In this document: piece after piece, positions 1-9,053 of the stretch
How positions within the stretch are numbered: the first letter of the stretch is position 1
Layout: each line of letters starts with the position of its first letter
Origin: an uncultured Alphaproteobacteria bacterium
GTDB taxonomy: Bacteria; Pseudomonadota; Alphaproteobacteria; Sphingomonadales; Sphingomonadaceae
Reading direction: 5' to 3'
Assembly: GCA_903939555.1 (NCBI GenBank)
Contig: CAJAHV010000352.1
Span: 1 to 12,791, forward strand
Length of the DNA: 12,791 bases
Made by a program: the position numbers and the translations under genes
Notes under the pieces: generated by a model
What the model saw: only the letters and a program-made list of their open reading frames with translations
Told to the model about the DNA's origin: nothing
Database searches by the model: none

Positions 1-9
1 AGCCGTGGC

Positions 10-942
10 ATGAGCGTTCTTGTCCTTGCCGAACACGACAATACGGTCCTGAAGGACGCTACCCTTGCTGCGGTGACGGCCGCCGGCCAATTAGGCGGTG
101 ATGTCCATCTGCTCGTTGCCGGCAAAGGTGCACAAGGCGTGGCCGATGCCGCTGCCAAGGTGGTCGGCGTCGCCAAGGTGCTGCTTGCCGCTGATGCCGC
201 CTATGAAAATGCGCTGGCCGAAAACCTTGCGCCGCTGATTACCGCCCTGATGGCCGGTTATGATGCATTCGTGGCACCGGCAACGACGCGCGGCAAGAAT
301 GTCGCGCCGCGGGTGGCGGCGGCGCTCGATGTCGCACAGATTTCCGAAATCCTGTCGGTCGAGGGCCCGGATACGTTCACCCGGCCGATTTACGCCGGTA
401 ACGCCATCGCCACCGTCAAGTCGTCGGATGCCAAGAAAGTCATCACCGTGCGCGGCACTGCCTTTGCCAAGGCAGCGACCAGCGGCGGCAGCGCCGCCAT
501 CGAAGCGGCCGGCGGCCCCGGTGATGCCGGGCTTTCGGCCTTTGCCGGTGCCGAGTTGACCACCTCGGCGCGCCCGGAACTGACTGCCGCCAAGATCATC
601 GTCTCGGGCGGTCGGGCGCTGGGTTCGTCGGAAAAATTCCACGAGTTCATCGATCCGCTCGCCGACAAGCTGGGTGCCGCCGTTGGCGCCTCGCGCGCCG
701 CCGTCGATGCCGGTTATGCGCCGAACGACTATCAGGTTGGCCAGACTGGCAAGATCGTCGCCCCCGAACTCTATATGGCAATCGGCATTTCGGGCGCCAT
801 CCAGCATTTGGCGGGCATGAAGGACAGCAAGATCATCGTTGCTATCAACAAGGATGAAGAAGCGCCGATTTTCCAGGTTGCCGATGTCGGCCTGGTGGGC
901 GACTTGTTTGCACTGGTCCCGGAACTGACCGGCAAGCTTTAG
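10..942 (+). CDS. etfA: Electron transfer flavoprotein subunit alpha
   Basis: This 310-aa protein is the FAD-carrying alpha subunit of the soluble ETF heterodimer. ETF takes electrons from acyl-CoA and other dehydrogenases and passes them to ETF:ubiquinone oxidoreductase in the membrane. The N-terminal half (about residues 1-185) is the ETF alpha/beta-type domain. The C-terminal half is the FAD domain, with SGGRALGS (199-206), the QVGQTGKIVAPELY stretch (242-255), the family signature LYMAIGISGAIQHLAGM (254-270) and INKDEEAPIF (279-288). The length is typical of the family, and all FAD-domain motifs are intact. The start ATG lies nine bases from the window edge, so no ribosome binding site can be judged. 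The ATG overlaps a TGA in another frame (bases 11-13), which could be the stop of an upstream etfB; this is inferred from usual gene order. A strong terminator follows, so nothing downstream is co-transcribed. Confidence 0.97.
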   Translation: MSVLVLAEHDNTVLKDATLAAVTAAGQLGGDVHLLVAGKGAQGVADAAAKVVGVAKVLLAADAAYENALAENLAPLITALMAGYDAFVAPATTRGKNVAPRVAAALDVAQISEILSVEGPDTFTRPIYAGNAIATVKSSDAKKVITVRGTAFAKAATSGGSAAIEAAGGPGDAGLSAFAGAELTTSARPELTAAKIIVSGGRALGSSEKFHEFIDPLADKLGAAVGASRAAVDAGYAPNDYQVGQTGKIVAPELYMAIGISGAIQHLAGMKDSKIIVAINKDEEAPIFQVADVGLVGDLFALVPELTGKL

Positions 943-956
943 GCCATCGCGCTACA

Positions 957-995
957 TAAAAAGCCGCGCCGCCCGCCGGGCAGCGCGGCTTTTTT
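957..995. terminator. Bidirectional intrinsic terminator hairpin
   Basis: A perfect 12-base stem (AAAAAGCCGCGC at 958-969 against GCGCGGCTTTTT at 983-994) encloses an inner GCCC/GGGC stem and a small loop. One side ends in a run of T on the + strand, and the A-run on the other side gives a T-run on the - strand. It begins 15 bp after the etfA stop, as expected for an etfA terminator. It also lies downstream of the leftward Nudix gene (3' end at 1128), so it probably stops transcription from both sides. Confidence 0.9.
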
Positions 996-1127
996 GTGCG
1001 CGCGGCAGGCCTGATACCAAGGTTCATTGTCAGTGACCGATCAGGCGGGGCCTCCGATGGGCCTGTGGCCCCAGCCGCCGGAGACGCCAACCGCCGCTGC
1101 ATGAGCCAGCAACAACCAGACATGCTG

Positions 1128-1808
1128 TTATACAGTCAGCAGCCGGTGTGCCCCGCGGTCGAAGCGGTGGAAGGGTATCGGGCGCGTCGGATCCAAATCG
1201 CGCAGCGCCACTTCGGTCAGGATGGCGCGGGTGATCCCTGGCAGGTCGAGCGCCGCCGCCGCGTCCCAATCGAACCAGGCAATCTCGTCAAGCTCGCCTG
1301 AACCGTTGCCCGGGTCGAGGCTGGCGAGGTGGTGGGCATCGACAATGAAGAAGCGCGCGTCAAAGCGCCTCGTCCGGGCCGGCGGGGTGATGGCGCGGGC
1401 GACGAAATGCAGTGGCGCCAGGTCGGGCAGATGGCCTGAGCCGAGAAAGTCCCGCCATTCGCCGCTGCGGCTGCGGCCGGTCCCGGGCGTGCCGATGATC
1501 AGGCCGGTTTCCTCGAAGGTTTCGCGGATCGCCGTCAGCGCCAGTGCGCGGGCCCGCGGCGGCGGGCAGGTGCGCGCCAGCGCGGTTGCCGTCAGTGGGT
1601 TGAGGTCCGACGCTGCCGGCGCGCGGAAATCGGCCGGGTGGATACGCCCGCCGGGGAAAACCCATTTGTCGGGCATGAAGGCGTGGCCGCGTACCCGCCG
1701 CCCCATCAGGACACGGGGGGTGGGCCCGTCACGGCGGATGACAAGCAAGGTCGCGGCGTCGCGCGGCCGGATATAGGGCAGCTTCGGGTCGGGGCTGTCG
1801 TCGATCAC
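1128..1808 (-). CDS. Nudix hydrolase with split Nudix box (NUDT19/CoA-diphosphatase-like)
   Basis: This is a Nudix-fold pyrophosphohydrolase of 226 aa when started at GTG 1808. That start overlaps the stop of the upstream OYE gene as GTGA, and the protein then begins just before the first strand of the domain (DAATLLVIRR). An in-frame extension to 1883 exists but lies inside the OYE coding sequence, so I reject it. FPGG (51-54) opens the Nudix box, and the helix REtfEETGL follows at 95-103, with R95, E96, E99 and E100 as metal and catalytic residues. Between the box glycine and R95 there are about 27 more residues than the canonical GX5EX7RE spacing. A split box, together with a motif like TRRFDARFFI (147-156), resembles the NUDT19-type family, several members of which cleave CoA or acyl-CoA. 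The fold is clear. The substrate is inferred; another nucleoside-diphosphate derivative is possible. The gene is probably translationally coupled to the OYE gene. Confidence 0.85.
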   Translation of the reverse strand: MIDDSPDPKLPYIRPRDAATLLVIRRDGPTPRVLMGRRVRGHAFMPDKWVFPGGRIHPADFRAPAASDLNPLTATALARTCPPPRARALALTAIRETFEETGLIIGTPGTGRSRSGEWRDFLGSGHLPDLAPLHFVARAITPPARTRRFDARFFIVDAHHLASLDPGNGSGELDEIAWFDWDAAAALDLPGITRAILTEVALRDLDPTRPIPFHRFDRGAHRLLTV

Positions 1809-2905
1809 ACCAATGTGCCGAGCGAGGCCCGATCGAAATCGCGCAGTTCGTCGAAGCGGCCGTCGCGCACCTTGTTGGCCCAATCGGGATCGACGATCAG
1901 CGCGCGGCCGACGCCGACCAGGTCGAACTCGTCGCGTTCCAGCCGTTCGAGCAGCCGGTCGATGCTGGCGGGCTGCGAAGCTTCGCCTGCGAACCCGGCG
2001 ATAAATTCGCCCGACAGGCCGACACTGCCGACGGTAATGGTCGGCACGCCGGTCAGCTTTTTCGCCCAGCCGGCGAAGTTGAGGCCATCATCGCCGTCGA
2101 TTTCCGGGAATTCCGGTTCCCAGAAACGGCGTTGCGAACAATGCAGCACGTCGGCGCCGGCATCGATCAGCGGCGCCAGCCATTCGGTCATTTCCGCCGG
2201 ATTGAGCGCTATCTTGAAAGTGTAATCCTGCTGCTTCCATTGCGAGAGTCGGATGATCACCGGGAAGTCGGGGCCTACTTCGGCGCGCACTGCCTTCAGA
2301 ATTTCGGCGGCAAAGCGCCCGCGTTCGCCGATCGTCGGACCATTGTAGCCGTCGCTGCGTTCATTGGTGCCCGTCCAGAAGAACTGGTCGATCAGGTAAC
2401 CATGGGCGCCGTGCAACTCGACCGCGTCGAAGCCCAGCCGCTTCGCCTCGCCGGCAGCGCGGCCGAAGGCGGCAATGGCATCGGCGACATCGCCATCGCT
2501 CATGGCATGGCCGAAGGGCTTGCCGGGCTTGAACAGGCCCGACGGGCTTTCCTGCGGCGGCGGGTTGGGGTTGGCGTGGTTGCGGGCGGCGCCGACATGC
2601 CACAATTGCGGGGCGATCAGGCCATGGCCGGCATGGGTTTCGGTCACCACCTTGCCCCAGCCGGGCAGCGCTGCGCCGAAGAAATTGGGGACATTGGGGT
2701 CGTTGACCGAGCCGGTGCGTTCCACCCCGGTGCCTTCGGTAACGATCAGGCCGACACCACCTTCGGCGCGGCGGCGGTAATAGGCGGCGACATCATCACC
2801 CGGAATGCCGCCGGGTGAAAAGCTGCGTGTCATCGGGGCCATGACGATACGGTTGGGCAGAGTCAGGCCCTTCAGCTTGAAGGGGCGAAACAGAGGGTTG
2901 GTCAT
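1805..2905 (-). CDS. Old yellow enzyme family NADH:flavin oxidoreductase
   Basis: This 366-aa protein is an FMN-dependent TIM-barrel reductase that uses NAD(P)H to reduce activated C=C bonds, such as enones, or nitro groups in the cytoplasm. It shows the OYE N-terminus (PNRIVMAPMTRS, 17-28, with T26 near the flavin) and QLWHVGA (100-106). The substrate-anion pair is H165 and H168 in HGAHGYL, followed by the presumed proton-donor tyrosine Y170. TVGSVGLSGEF (291-301) and LVGVGRALIVDPDW (329-342) bind the FMN phosphate. The segment SQRRFWEPEF (257-266) resembles bacterial proteins annotated as 12-oxophytodienoate reductases. The length is normal. The ATG at 2905 has only a weak AAGG upstream. 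It is the first gene of a two-gene leftward unit with the Nudix gene, whose GTG overlaps this stop by four bases. It diverges from the MATE gene across a region with an inverted repeat. The physiological substrate is unknown. Confidence 0.95.
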   Translation of the reverse strand: MTNPLFRPFKLKGLTLPNRIVMAPMTRSFSPGGIPGDDVAAYYRRRAEGGVGLIVTEGTGVERTGSVNDPNVPNFFGAALPGWGKVVTETHAGHGLIAPQLWHVGAARNHANPNPPPQESPSGLFKPGKPFGHAMSDGDVADAIAAFGRAAGEAKRLGFDAVELHGAHGYLIDQFFWTGTNERSDGYNGPTIGERGRFAAEILKAVRAEVGPDFPVIIRLSQWKQQDYTFKIALNPAEMTEWLAPLIDAGADVLHCSQRRFWEPEFPEIDGDDGLNFAGWAKKLTGVPTITVGSVGLSGEFIAGFAGEASQPASIDRLLERLERDEFDLVGVGRALIVDPDWANKVRDGRFDELRDFDRASLGTLV

Positions 2906-2953
2906 GCGCGCGAGGCCTTGGTTCGAAAAACGGAAGCCCTCTTCGCCTAAAGC

Positions 2954-2982
2954 CCCCGCCGGATGATGACAAGCCGGCGGGG
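2954..2982. repeat. Perfect 9-bp inverted repeat between OYE and MATE genes
   Basis: CCCCGCCGG (2954-2962) and CCGGCGGGG (2974-2982) form a perfect inverted repeat around an 11-base spacer. It lies in the 138-bp region between two divergent start codons, directly beside a weak candidate -35 element for the MATE gene. It could be an operator or a leader hairpin. No run of T follows on either strand and no gene ends nearby, which argues against a terminator. Confidence 0.55.
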
Positions 2983-3011
2983 TTGCCGCTGGCGCTGCCG
3001 ACGCCTAGACG
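2983..3011 (+). promoter_or_regulatory. Weak candidate promoter for the MATE gene
   Basis: TTGCCG (2983-2988) and TAGACG (3006-3011) are separated by exactly 17 bases. They match the housekeeping -35 and -10 consensus at 4 of 6 and 3 of 6 positions. The start codon is 32 bases downstream. The -35 box abuts the 9-bp inverted repeat, where a repressor or activator site would be plausible. In GC-rich DNA such matches arise by chance, so this is only a candidate. Confidence 0.25.
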
Positions 3012-3043
3012 CTCCGGCTCGTTCGAGCATTGGAAGTACCGCC

Positions 3044-4382
3044 ATGGCCGGGGAAAACCCCCAGACCGATCTGCCGCTGTCGTTCGCCGGGCTCCTGCGC
3101 CTGGCGACGCCGGTCGTCGTGTCGCGCCTCGGCATCATGGCGATGGGCCTCGTCGATGCGGTTGTCGTCGGGCAATATTCATCGACCGAACTGGGGTATC
3201 AGGCGCTCGGCTGGGCGCCGACCGGCGTGGTCATCACCGCTGCGGTCGGGCTGTTGTCGGGTGTGCAGGTAATGACCTCGCAAGCCATTGGCGATGGCCG
3301 CGTCGCTGAAACCGGCGCGATTCTGCGCCGCGGCTGTGCCTATGCCTTCTGGATCGGTATTGCCGCTGCCATCATCCTCGCCGGTCTTGGCGGCCCGGTG
3401 ATGCATCACCTCGGGCTCGACCCGGCGCTTTCCGACGGCGCGACGCCGGTGCTGCAGGTGCTGGCGCTGTCCCTGTTGCCGATCCTCATCGCCGATGCCG
3501 GTGTGTTTTGGCTGGAAGCGCATGGCCGCGCCGTGCCGGGGATGATTGCCATGTGGGGCGCCAATGTCGTCAATCTGCTGCTTAACCTGTGGTTGGTACC
3601 TGGTGGCAATGTGTTCGCTACGTCGGGGGCGGTGGCGAGTGGCTGGGCGACGTTCGTGTCGCGGGTCGCGCTGCTGGTGTTCGTCTGGGCGCTGATCGCG
3701 CGCTGGCCGCAGGCGCGCGCGCTCGGCGTTTTCACGCGGGCGCCGCGCGACCCGGTGGCGGCGGCCGAAATGCGCCGTGTCGGCTATGGCGCGTCGGTCA
3801 GCTATACCGTCGAGGCCGGGTCGTTCGCTGCCATGTCGATTATCGCCGGCTGGCTCGGCGCGCTGGCGGTGGCCAGTTGGGCGATCGTGCTCAATCTCGC
3901 GGCGCTGATCTTCATGGTGCCGCTCGGGCTGTCGACCGCGACGAGCGTTTTCGTCGGCCGCGCCCATGGCGCCGGCGATGCGGCCGGGGTGCGCCGCGCG
4001 GCGGCGCTGGGGTTTCGCGCGTCCTTGGTGATGACGCTGCTGATCTGCGGCGGCGTTGCGTTCGGCAATCATGCACTGGCGGCGGGCTATACCGCCGACC
4101 GGGCGGTGCAAGCCGTGGCGGCGGCGGCGCTGCTGCTGTCGTGCCTCTTCTATGTCGCCGATGGCCTGCAGGTCGTCGCGGCGCAGGCGTTGCGGGCGCG
4201 CGGTGACATCTGGATGCCGACGGCGACGCATTTCACCAGCTATATCCTCATCATGATGCCCGCCGGCTATCTGTTCGCGGTGCGGCTGGGGCTGGGGGTG
4301 AACGGGCTGGTCTGGGCGATCATCCTCGCCAGTCTAGTTTCGGCGGCGCTGTTGTGGGGGCGTTTTCTGTGGCTCGACCGGG

Positions 4383-4411
<29 letters not shown>
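3044..4411 (+). CDS. MATE family multidrug efflux transporter
   Basis: This 455-aa inner-membrane protein is likely to export cationic drugs or other small molecules using a Na+ or H+ gradient. I start it at ATG 3044 because GGAAG (3032-3036) sits seven bases upstream, and the 27-codon extension back to 2963 is arginine-rich and unlike family N-termini. The sequence shows about 12 hydrophobic segments in two related halves. The first half starts at LLRLATPVVVSRLGIMAMGL (17-36) with the MATE-typical VDAVVVGQYS (38-47). The second half starts near residue 245 and includes the glycine/proline-rich MVPLGLSTATSVFVG (291-305). The length is typical. The gene is convergent with the export operon, and its last 29 bases overlap the 3' end of the permease gene on the other strand. 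The substrate and the subfamily (NorM-like or other) cannot be told from the sequence. Confidence 0.93.
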
Positions 4412-5596
<1,185 letters not shown>

Positions 5597-5600
<4 letters not shown>

Positions 5601-6325
5601 GCTGTCGCCCCCTCCGCATGGCCGTACAGCGCCGCTTCGGTCGGCGGGCCATCATAAAAGACCCGGCCATCCTGGATGCGCACAACGCGGTTGGTGGCGC
5701 GCGCCACTTCAGGGTCATGGGTGACGATCACCACCGTCACCCCCTGTTGTTCGTTGAGGCTGCGGAACAGCGCCAGCACTTCGATGCCGGTCTTGGTATC
5801 AAGCGCGCCGGTCGGTTCGTCGGCGAGCAGCAGTTCGGGGCTATTGGCAAGGCTGCGCGCCACCGCGACACGTTGTTGCTGGCCGCCCGACAACTGGCTG
5901 GGGCGCGATTTAGGCTTGTCACCGATGCCGACGCTGGCCAGCAACGTCTGCGCGCGCATGTCGCGATCGCGCTTGGCAACGCCCGAATAGACCATCGGCA
6001 GCGCGACATTGGCCAGCGCCGACAGCCGCGGCAACAGGTTGAACTGCTGAAAGACAAAGCCGATGCCGGCGTTGCGCAACCGCGCCAGCGCGGTTTCGGA
6101 CAGCGTCGCGGTGTCGGTGCCGTCGAAGCGATAGATGCCCGCGGTCGGGGTGTCGAGGCAGCCGATGATGTTCATCAGCGTCGATTTGCCCGAGCCGGAC
6201 GGCCCCATGATCGACACCAGCTCGCCCTTTTCTACGACCAGGCTGACCCCGTCGAGGGCGCGGAACGTGCCCGCTTCAGACTGATAGTCCTTGATGACAT
6301 TGTCGAGGGCGAGCAGCGCGGTCAC
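5597..6325 (-). CDS. MacB-type ABC transporter ATP-binding protein (LolD/MacB family)
   Basis: This 242-aa protein is the cytoplasmic nucleotide-binding subunit that powers the adjacent permease. All ABC motifs are present: Walker A GPSGSGKST (41-49), Q-loop in FVFQQFNLLPR (Q93), signature LSGGQQQR (145-152), Walker B and D-loop LLLADEPTGALD (165-176) and H-loop H203 in VTHD. The sequence style (MNIIGCLDTPTAG, FNLLPRLSALANV) is that of the MacB/LolD group rather than of importers. The start is GTG 6325, which overlaps the adaptor stop as GTGA; the protein's own stop overlaps the permease GTG in the same way. Two such junctions in a row indicate one tightly coupled transcript. The length is normal for a stand-alone NBD, and no residue appears to be missing. 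Confidence 0.96.
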
Positions 6326-7524
6326 TTCCGGGCGCCGCCGATCCTGCCGCCGTCCTTGCCCGTTTTGTCGTTCTTGTACTTGCTGTCGGGCGGGCCGGAA
6401 AAGATGCCGCCGGCCTTTTTGTCGGGGGTCGCCTTGCCGGTGATGACTGTCTCGCCGGCCTTGAGATTGCCCGAAACGATCTCGCTGTTGTCGGTATCCG
6501 ACGCGCCGAGCCGGACTTGGCGGGGCTGGGGCTGGCCGGCGACGAACGCGAACACCGTTACTTCATCAGGATCACGCGGCTTGTTGCCGGGGGCACGCTG
6601 GGGTTTCCAGCCTTCGGGCTTGAACGACAGTGCCGCGGTGGGCAGCAGCAGCGCGCCCTTTTTCTCCGCGACGATGAAATCGGCGTTGGCGGTCATCCCT
6701 GGCAACAGCGCGCCATCGGGGTTGGCGGCCTTCACGATGACGGTATAGGTCACGACATTCTGCTGCGTCGTCGGGTTGAGCCGGATCTGGTCGACTGTGC
6801 CGGTGAACAGGCGGGCGCCATAGGCATCGACGCTGAAATCGACCCGCTGGCCGGGTTTCACCTTGGCGACATCGGCTTCGGCGACCGAGGCTTCGATCTG
6901 CATCTGGGTCAGGTCGCGGGCGATCTGGAACAAGGTCGGGGTGTTGAACGAGGCGGCGACCGTCTGGCCGATATCGATCTGGCGGCTGATCACCACCCCC
7001 GACACCGGCGAACGGATGACACTGAAATCGAGATTGGCGCGGTCCTGGCGGATCTGTGCTTCGGCCTGCGCGACCTGCGCCGCGGCGCCTTTGGCCGAGG
7101 CCAGCGTCGTTTCATAATCCTGGCGGCTGATGTAATCCTGCTTGACCAGTTGAGCGGCGCGCGCCGCATTGGCGGCCTGCAACGCCGCACTGGCGCGGGC
7201 GTTGGCAAGCGCCGCCTCGCTGGCCTGCAACCGCGAAGTGAAAAGTGCCGGATCGAGCCGCAACAGCACCTGCCCCGCGGTCACGCGATCGTTGAAATCG
7301 GCGTAAAGCGCCTGCACGGTTCCCGACACCTGTGTGCCGACGCTGACGACGCGCACCGGGTTGATGACGCCATTGGCAGTGATTTCCTCGGTCAGGTCGC
7401 CGGTGCCGATCTCGGCGGTCTTGTAGAGCGGCACCGGCGGCGGCGGATTGAGCGCCTTCCAGGCGAAATAGCCGGCGATGGCGGCGATGATGACGCCAAG
7501 GATGATCCAGTTGCGCCGTTTCAT
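6322..7524 (-). CDS. MacA-like periplasmic adaptor (HlyD/RND-type membrane fusion protein)
   Basis: This 400-aa adaptor bridges the MacB-type pump and the outer-membrane TolC-like channel. An N-terminal membrane anchor (WIILGVIIAAIAGYFAW, 6-22) follows KRR, with no lipobox cysteine, so it is held by an uncleaved helix. A first lipoyl half lies near 60-92 (VSVGTQVSGTV). An alanine-rich coiled-coil hairpin covers about 95-165, and a second lipoyl half about 167-195 (VIRSPVSGVVISRQIDIGQTV). A beta-barrel covers about 207-285, including NVVTYTVIV (256-264), which is typical of MacA-like proteins. A membrane-proximal domain follows, then a charged Lys/Gly-rich tail (about 365-400). The ATG is 18 bases after the TolC-like stop with only a weak GGGA upstream, so translation may be partly coupled. 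The exported substrate cannot be predicted; macrolides, peptides and lipids are known for relatives. Confidence 0.95.
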   Translation of the reverse strand: MKRRNWIILGVIIAAIAGYFAWKALNPPPPVPLYKTAEIGTGDLTEEITANGVINPVRVVSVGTQVSGTVQALYADFNDRVTAGQVLLRLDPALFTSRLQASEAALANARASAALQAANAARAAQLVKQDYISRQDYETTLASAKGAAAQVAQAEAQIRQDRANLDFSVIRSPVSGVVISRQIDIGQTVAASFNTPTLFQIARDLTQMQIEASVAEADVAKVKPGQRVDFSVDAYGARLFTGTVDQIRLNPTTQQNVVTYTVIVKAANPDGALLPGMTANADFIVAEKKGALLLPTAALSFKPEGWKPQRAPGNKPRDPDEVTVFAFVAGQPQPRQVRLGASDTDNSEIVSGNLKAGETVITGKATPDKKAGGIFSGPPDSKYKNDKTGKDGGRIGGARK

Positions 7525-7542
7525 GCCGAATGTCCCGAGTGT

Positions 7543-8967
7543 TTATCGCTGTTCATCGATGGCCTCGCCGATGCCGCCGACCGCGCGCGCCAATTGCGCG
7601 TTGGCGGTGCGCACGTTGAATTCGCTCTGCACGAGTTGCTGCCGGGCACTGGCCAGCGCGTTCTGGGCGTTGAGCAGATCGGCATAGGTGCCGGCGCCGG
7701 ATTTGTAACGGCCCTGCGCCAGATCGGCCGATTGCGTGGCGCTTTTCACCAGCACGCGCGCGGTAGCGAGGCTGCTCAACGCGTTGTCGAGTGCTACATA
7801 GTTGGAATAGACCGTCAGCCCGGCCTGTTGCCGCGTCTGTTCGACCAGCGCCTGCTGCTGTTCGAGCCGGGCGCGCGCCGAGGCGATAGTGTAACGGGTG
7901 TTCCAGCCCGAAAACAGCGGCACGGACAGCGACAGGCCGGCCGACGAGACATTGCGGTCGATTGTCGTGTCGATCGCCGACAGCGTATTCGACGCTTGGA
8001 TGGTGACGCTCGGCCGCCCCGCCGATTGCGCGGCACGGACATTGGCGGCGGCGGCATCGGCATTGGCGCGGGCGGCGATGATATCGGGCCGCAGCCGCTC
8101 AGCATCGGCGATCAGCGCATCGGCGCCGAGCTTGAGCAAATCTCCCGAGGGCAGCGGCGGCGGCGACGCGAGATCGAGGCTTTGGGTGGGTGGCAGGCCA
8201 GCGGCAACGGCAAGTTGTGCCGAAGCGGTGGCAATGGCCCCCCGCGTCTGAATCAGCGTCAGTTCCGCCTGCGCCAGCGACGTTTCACCCTGCAACTGGT
8301 CGGCAGCCGTGGCGACACCGGCGGTCTTGCGCGCGGCGGCCAGATCGCGCGACTGGCGGGCGAAGGCAAGATTGGCCAGGTTGGCAGCTTCGTTGGCGCG
8401 GTTGGCGGCCAGGCTGTTGTAAGCGGTCACAACGGTGAGGACGACGCCTTGCGCCGCATCGGCATAATTGGCCAGCGCGGCACGTTGCTGGGCGGTGGTG
8501 GCGTCGATCTGGGCGCGGCGGCCGCCGCCGTCGAATATCAGGTAGTTGACTGCCAGCCGCGCCGAACTGTTGATTTGGGTCAGCACGCTGCTGCCGCTGA
8601 CCAGATTACCGTTCGAATCGATGAAACCGGTGGTCTGGAAGCTTTTGCTGCTGCTCAATGTCGGCCCGATGCCGAGGTTGACGCCGGGCAGTTCGGCACT
8701 GCGCGCCACGCCGATCTGCGCTGCGGCGGCTCGCACCGTGGCCCAGGAAGCCGCCGTTTGCGGATTGCGGCATAGCGCGACATCGACAAGATCTGCCAGT
8801 GTCAGCTGTCGTCTTGGCAATTCGCTACATGCCCTCTGGCCGGCGCTGACCGGCGGCGCCGTGACCGGAATGATGCCACGCGGGTCATCGTGCGTGCGCG
8901 GTGCAACGCTGGCGCTGAGCGCCGGGGTGGCCAGCAACAGCGCAAAAAGGGTGGGGAACGATTTCAT
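7543..8967 (-). CDS. TolC family outer membrane protein (CyaE-like)
   Basis: This 474-aa outer-membrane channel is the exit duct of the tripartite exporter and the first gene of its operon. I start it at ATG 8967 because the protein then opens with a signal peptide (MKSFPTLFALLLATPALSA). The reading frame stays open upstream to 9321, but there it runs through the spacer and into the FMO gene. The two repeated OEP halves are visible. LTLADLVDVALCRNPQT (55-71) begins the first, with its beta segment at NYLIFDGGGR (141-150). The second has VPLFSGW (349-355), then YKSGAGTYADLLNAQNAL (421-438). Long alanine/glutamine-rich stretches between them are the periplasmic helices. C47 and C66 flank the first helix and could form a disulfide, as the LCRNPQ style suggests for CyaE-like members; this is inferred. 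No clear Shine-Dalgarno precedes the ATG. Transcription could start in the 86-bp spacer or read through from the FMO gene. Confidence 0.93.
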   Translation of the reverse strand: MKSFPTLFALLLATPALSASVAPRTHDDPRGIIPVTAPPVSAGQRACSELPRRQLTLADLVDVALCRNPQTAASWATVRAAAAQIGVARSAELPGVNLGIGPTLSSSKSFQTTGFIDSNGNLVSGSSVLTQINSSARLAVNYLIFDGGGRRAQIDATTAQQRAALANYADAAQGVVLTVVTAYNSLAANRANEAANLANLAFARQSRDLAAARKTAGVATAADQLQGETSLAQAELTLIQTRGAIATASAQLAVAAGLPPTQSLDLASPPPLPSGDLLKLGADALIADAERLRPDIIAARANADAAAANVRAAQSAGRPSVTIQASNTLSAIDTTIDRNVSSAGLSLSVPLFSGWNTRYTIASARARLEQQQALVEQTRQQAGLTVYSNYVALDNALSSLATARVLVKSATQSADLAQGRYKSGAGTYADLLNAQNALASARQQLVQSEFNVRTANAQLARAVGGIGEAIDEQR

Positions 8968-9053
8968 CGGGCTGGGGGAACCATTACGCACCTTCTGCTT
9001 ACGCTGCGAGCCATTGTTATCCCCTGCCCACAAAAGGTAATATTCGGTTGCGG

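Noticed and set aside
2963..3043. In-frame 27-codon upstream extension of the MATE gene.
   Set aside because: The extension is Arg-rich and unlike family N-termini. A good GGAAG precedes the ATG at 3044.
3179..4231. A 350-codon open frame on the - strand, opposite the MATE gene.
   Set aside because: Its composition is Arg/His/Gln-rich with no recognisable fold, while the MATE frame shows proper membrane helices.
6517..8775. A 752-codon open frame on the + strand, antisense to the adaptor and TolC-like genes.
   Set aside because: Its translation is Arg/Gly-rich without domain features. The - strand genes there have clear family motifs, and long antisense frames are expected opposite GC-rich codons.
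8968..9053. Possible promoter for the TolC-like gene, with GATAACAAT on the - strand.
   Set aside because: No -35 box at proper spacing could be found, so the match is too weak to annotate.
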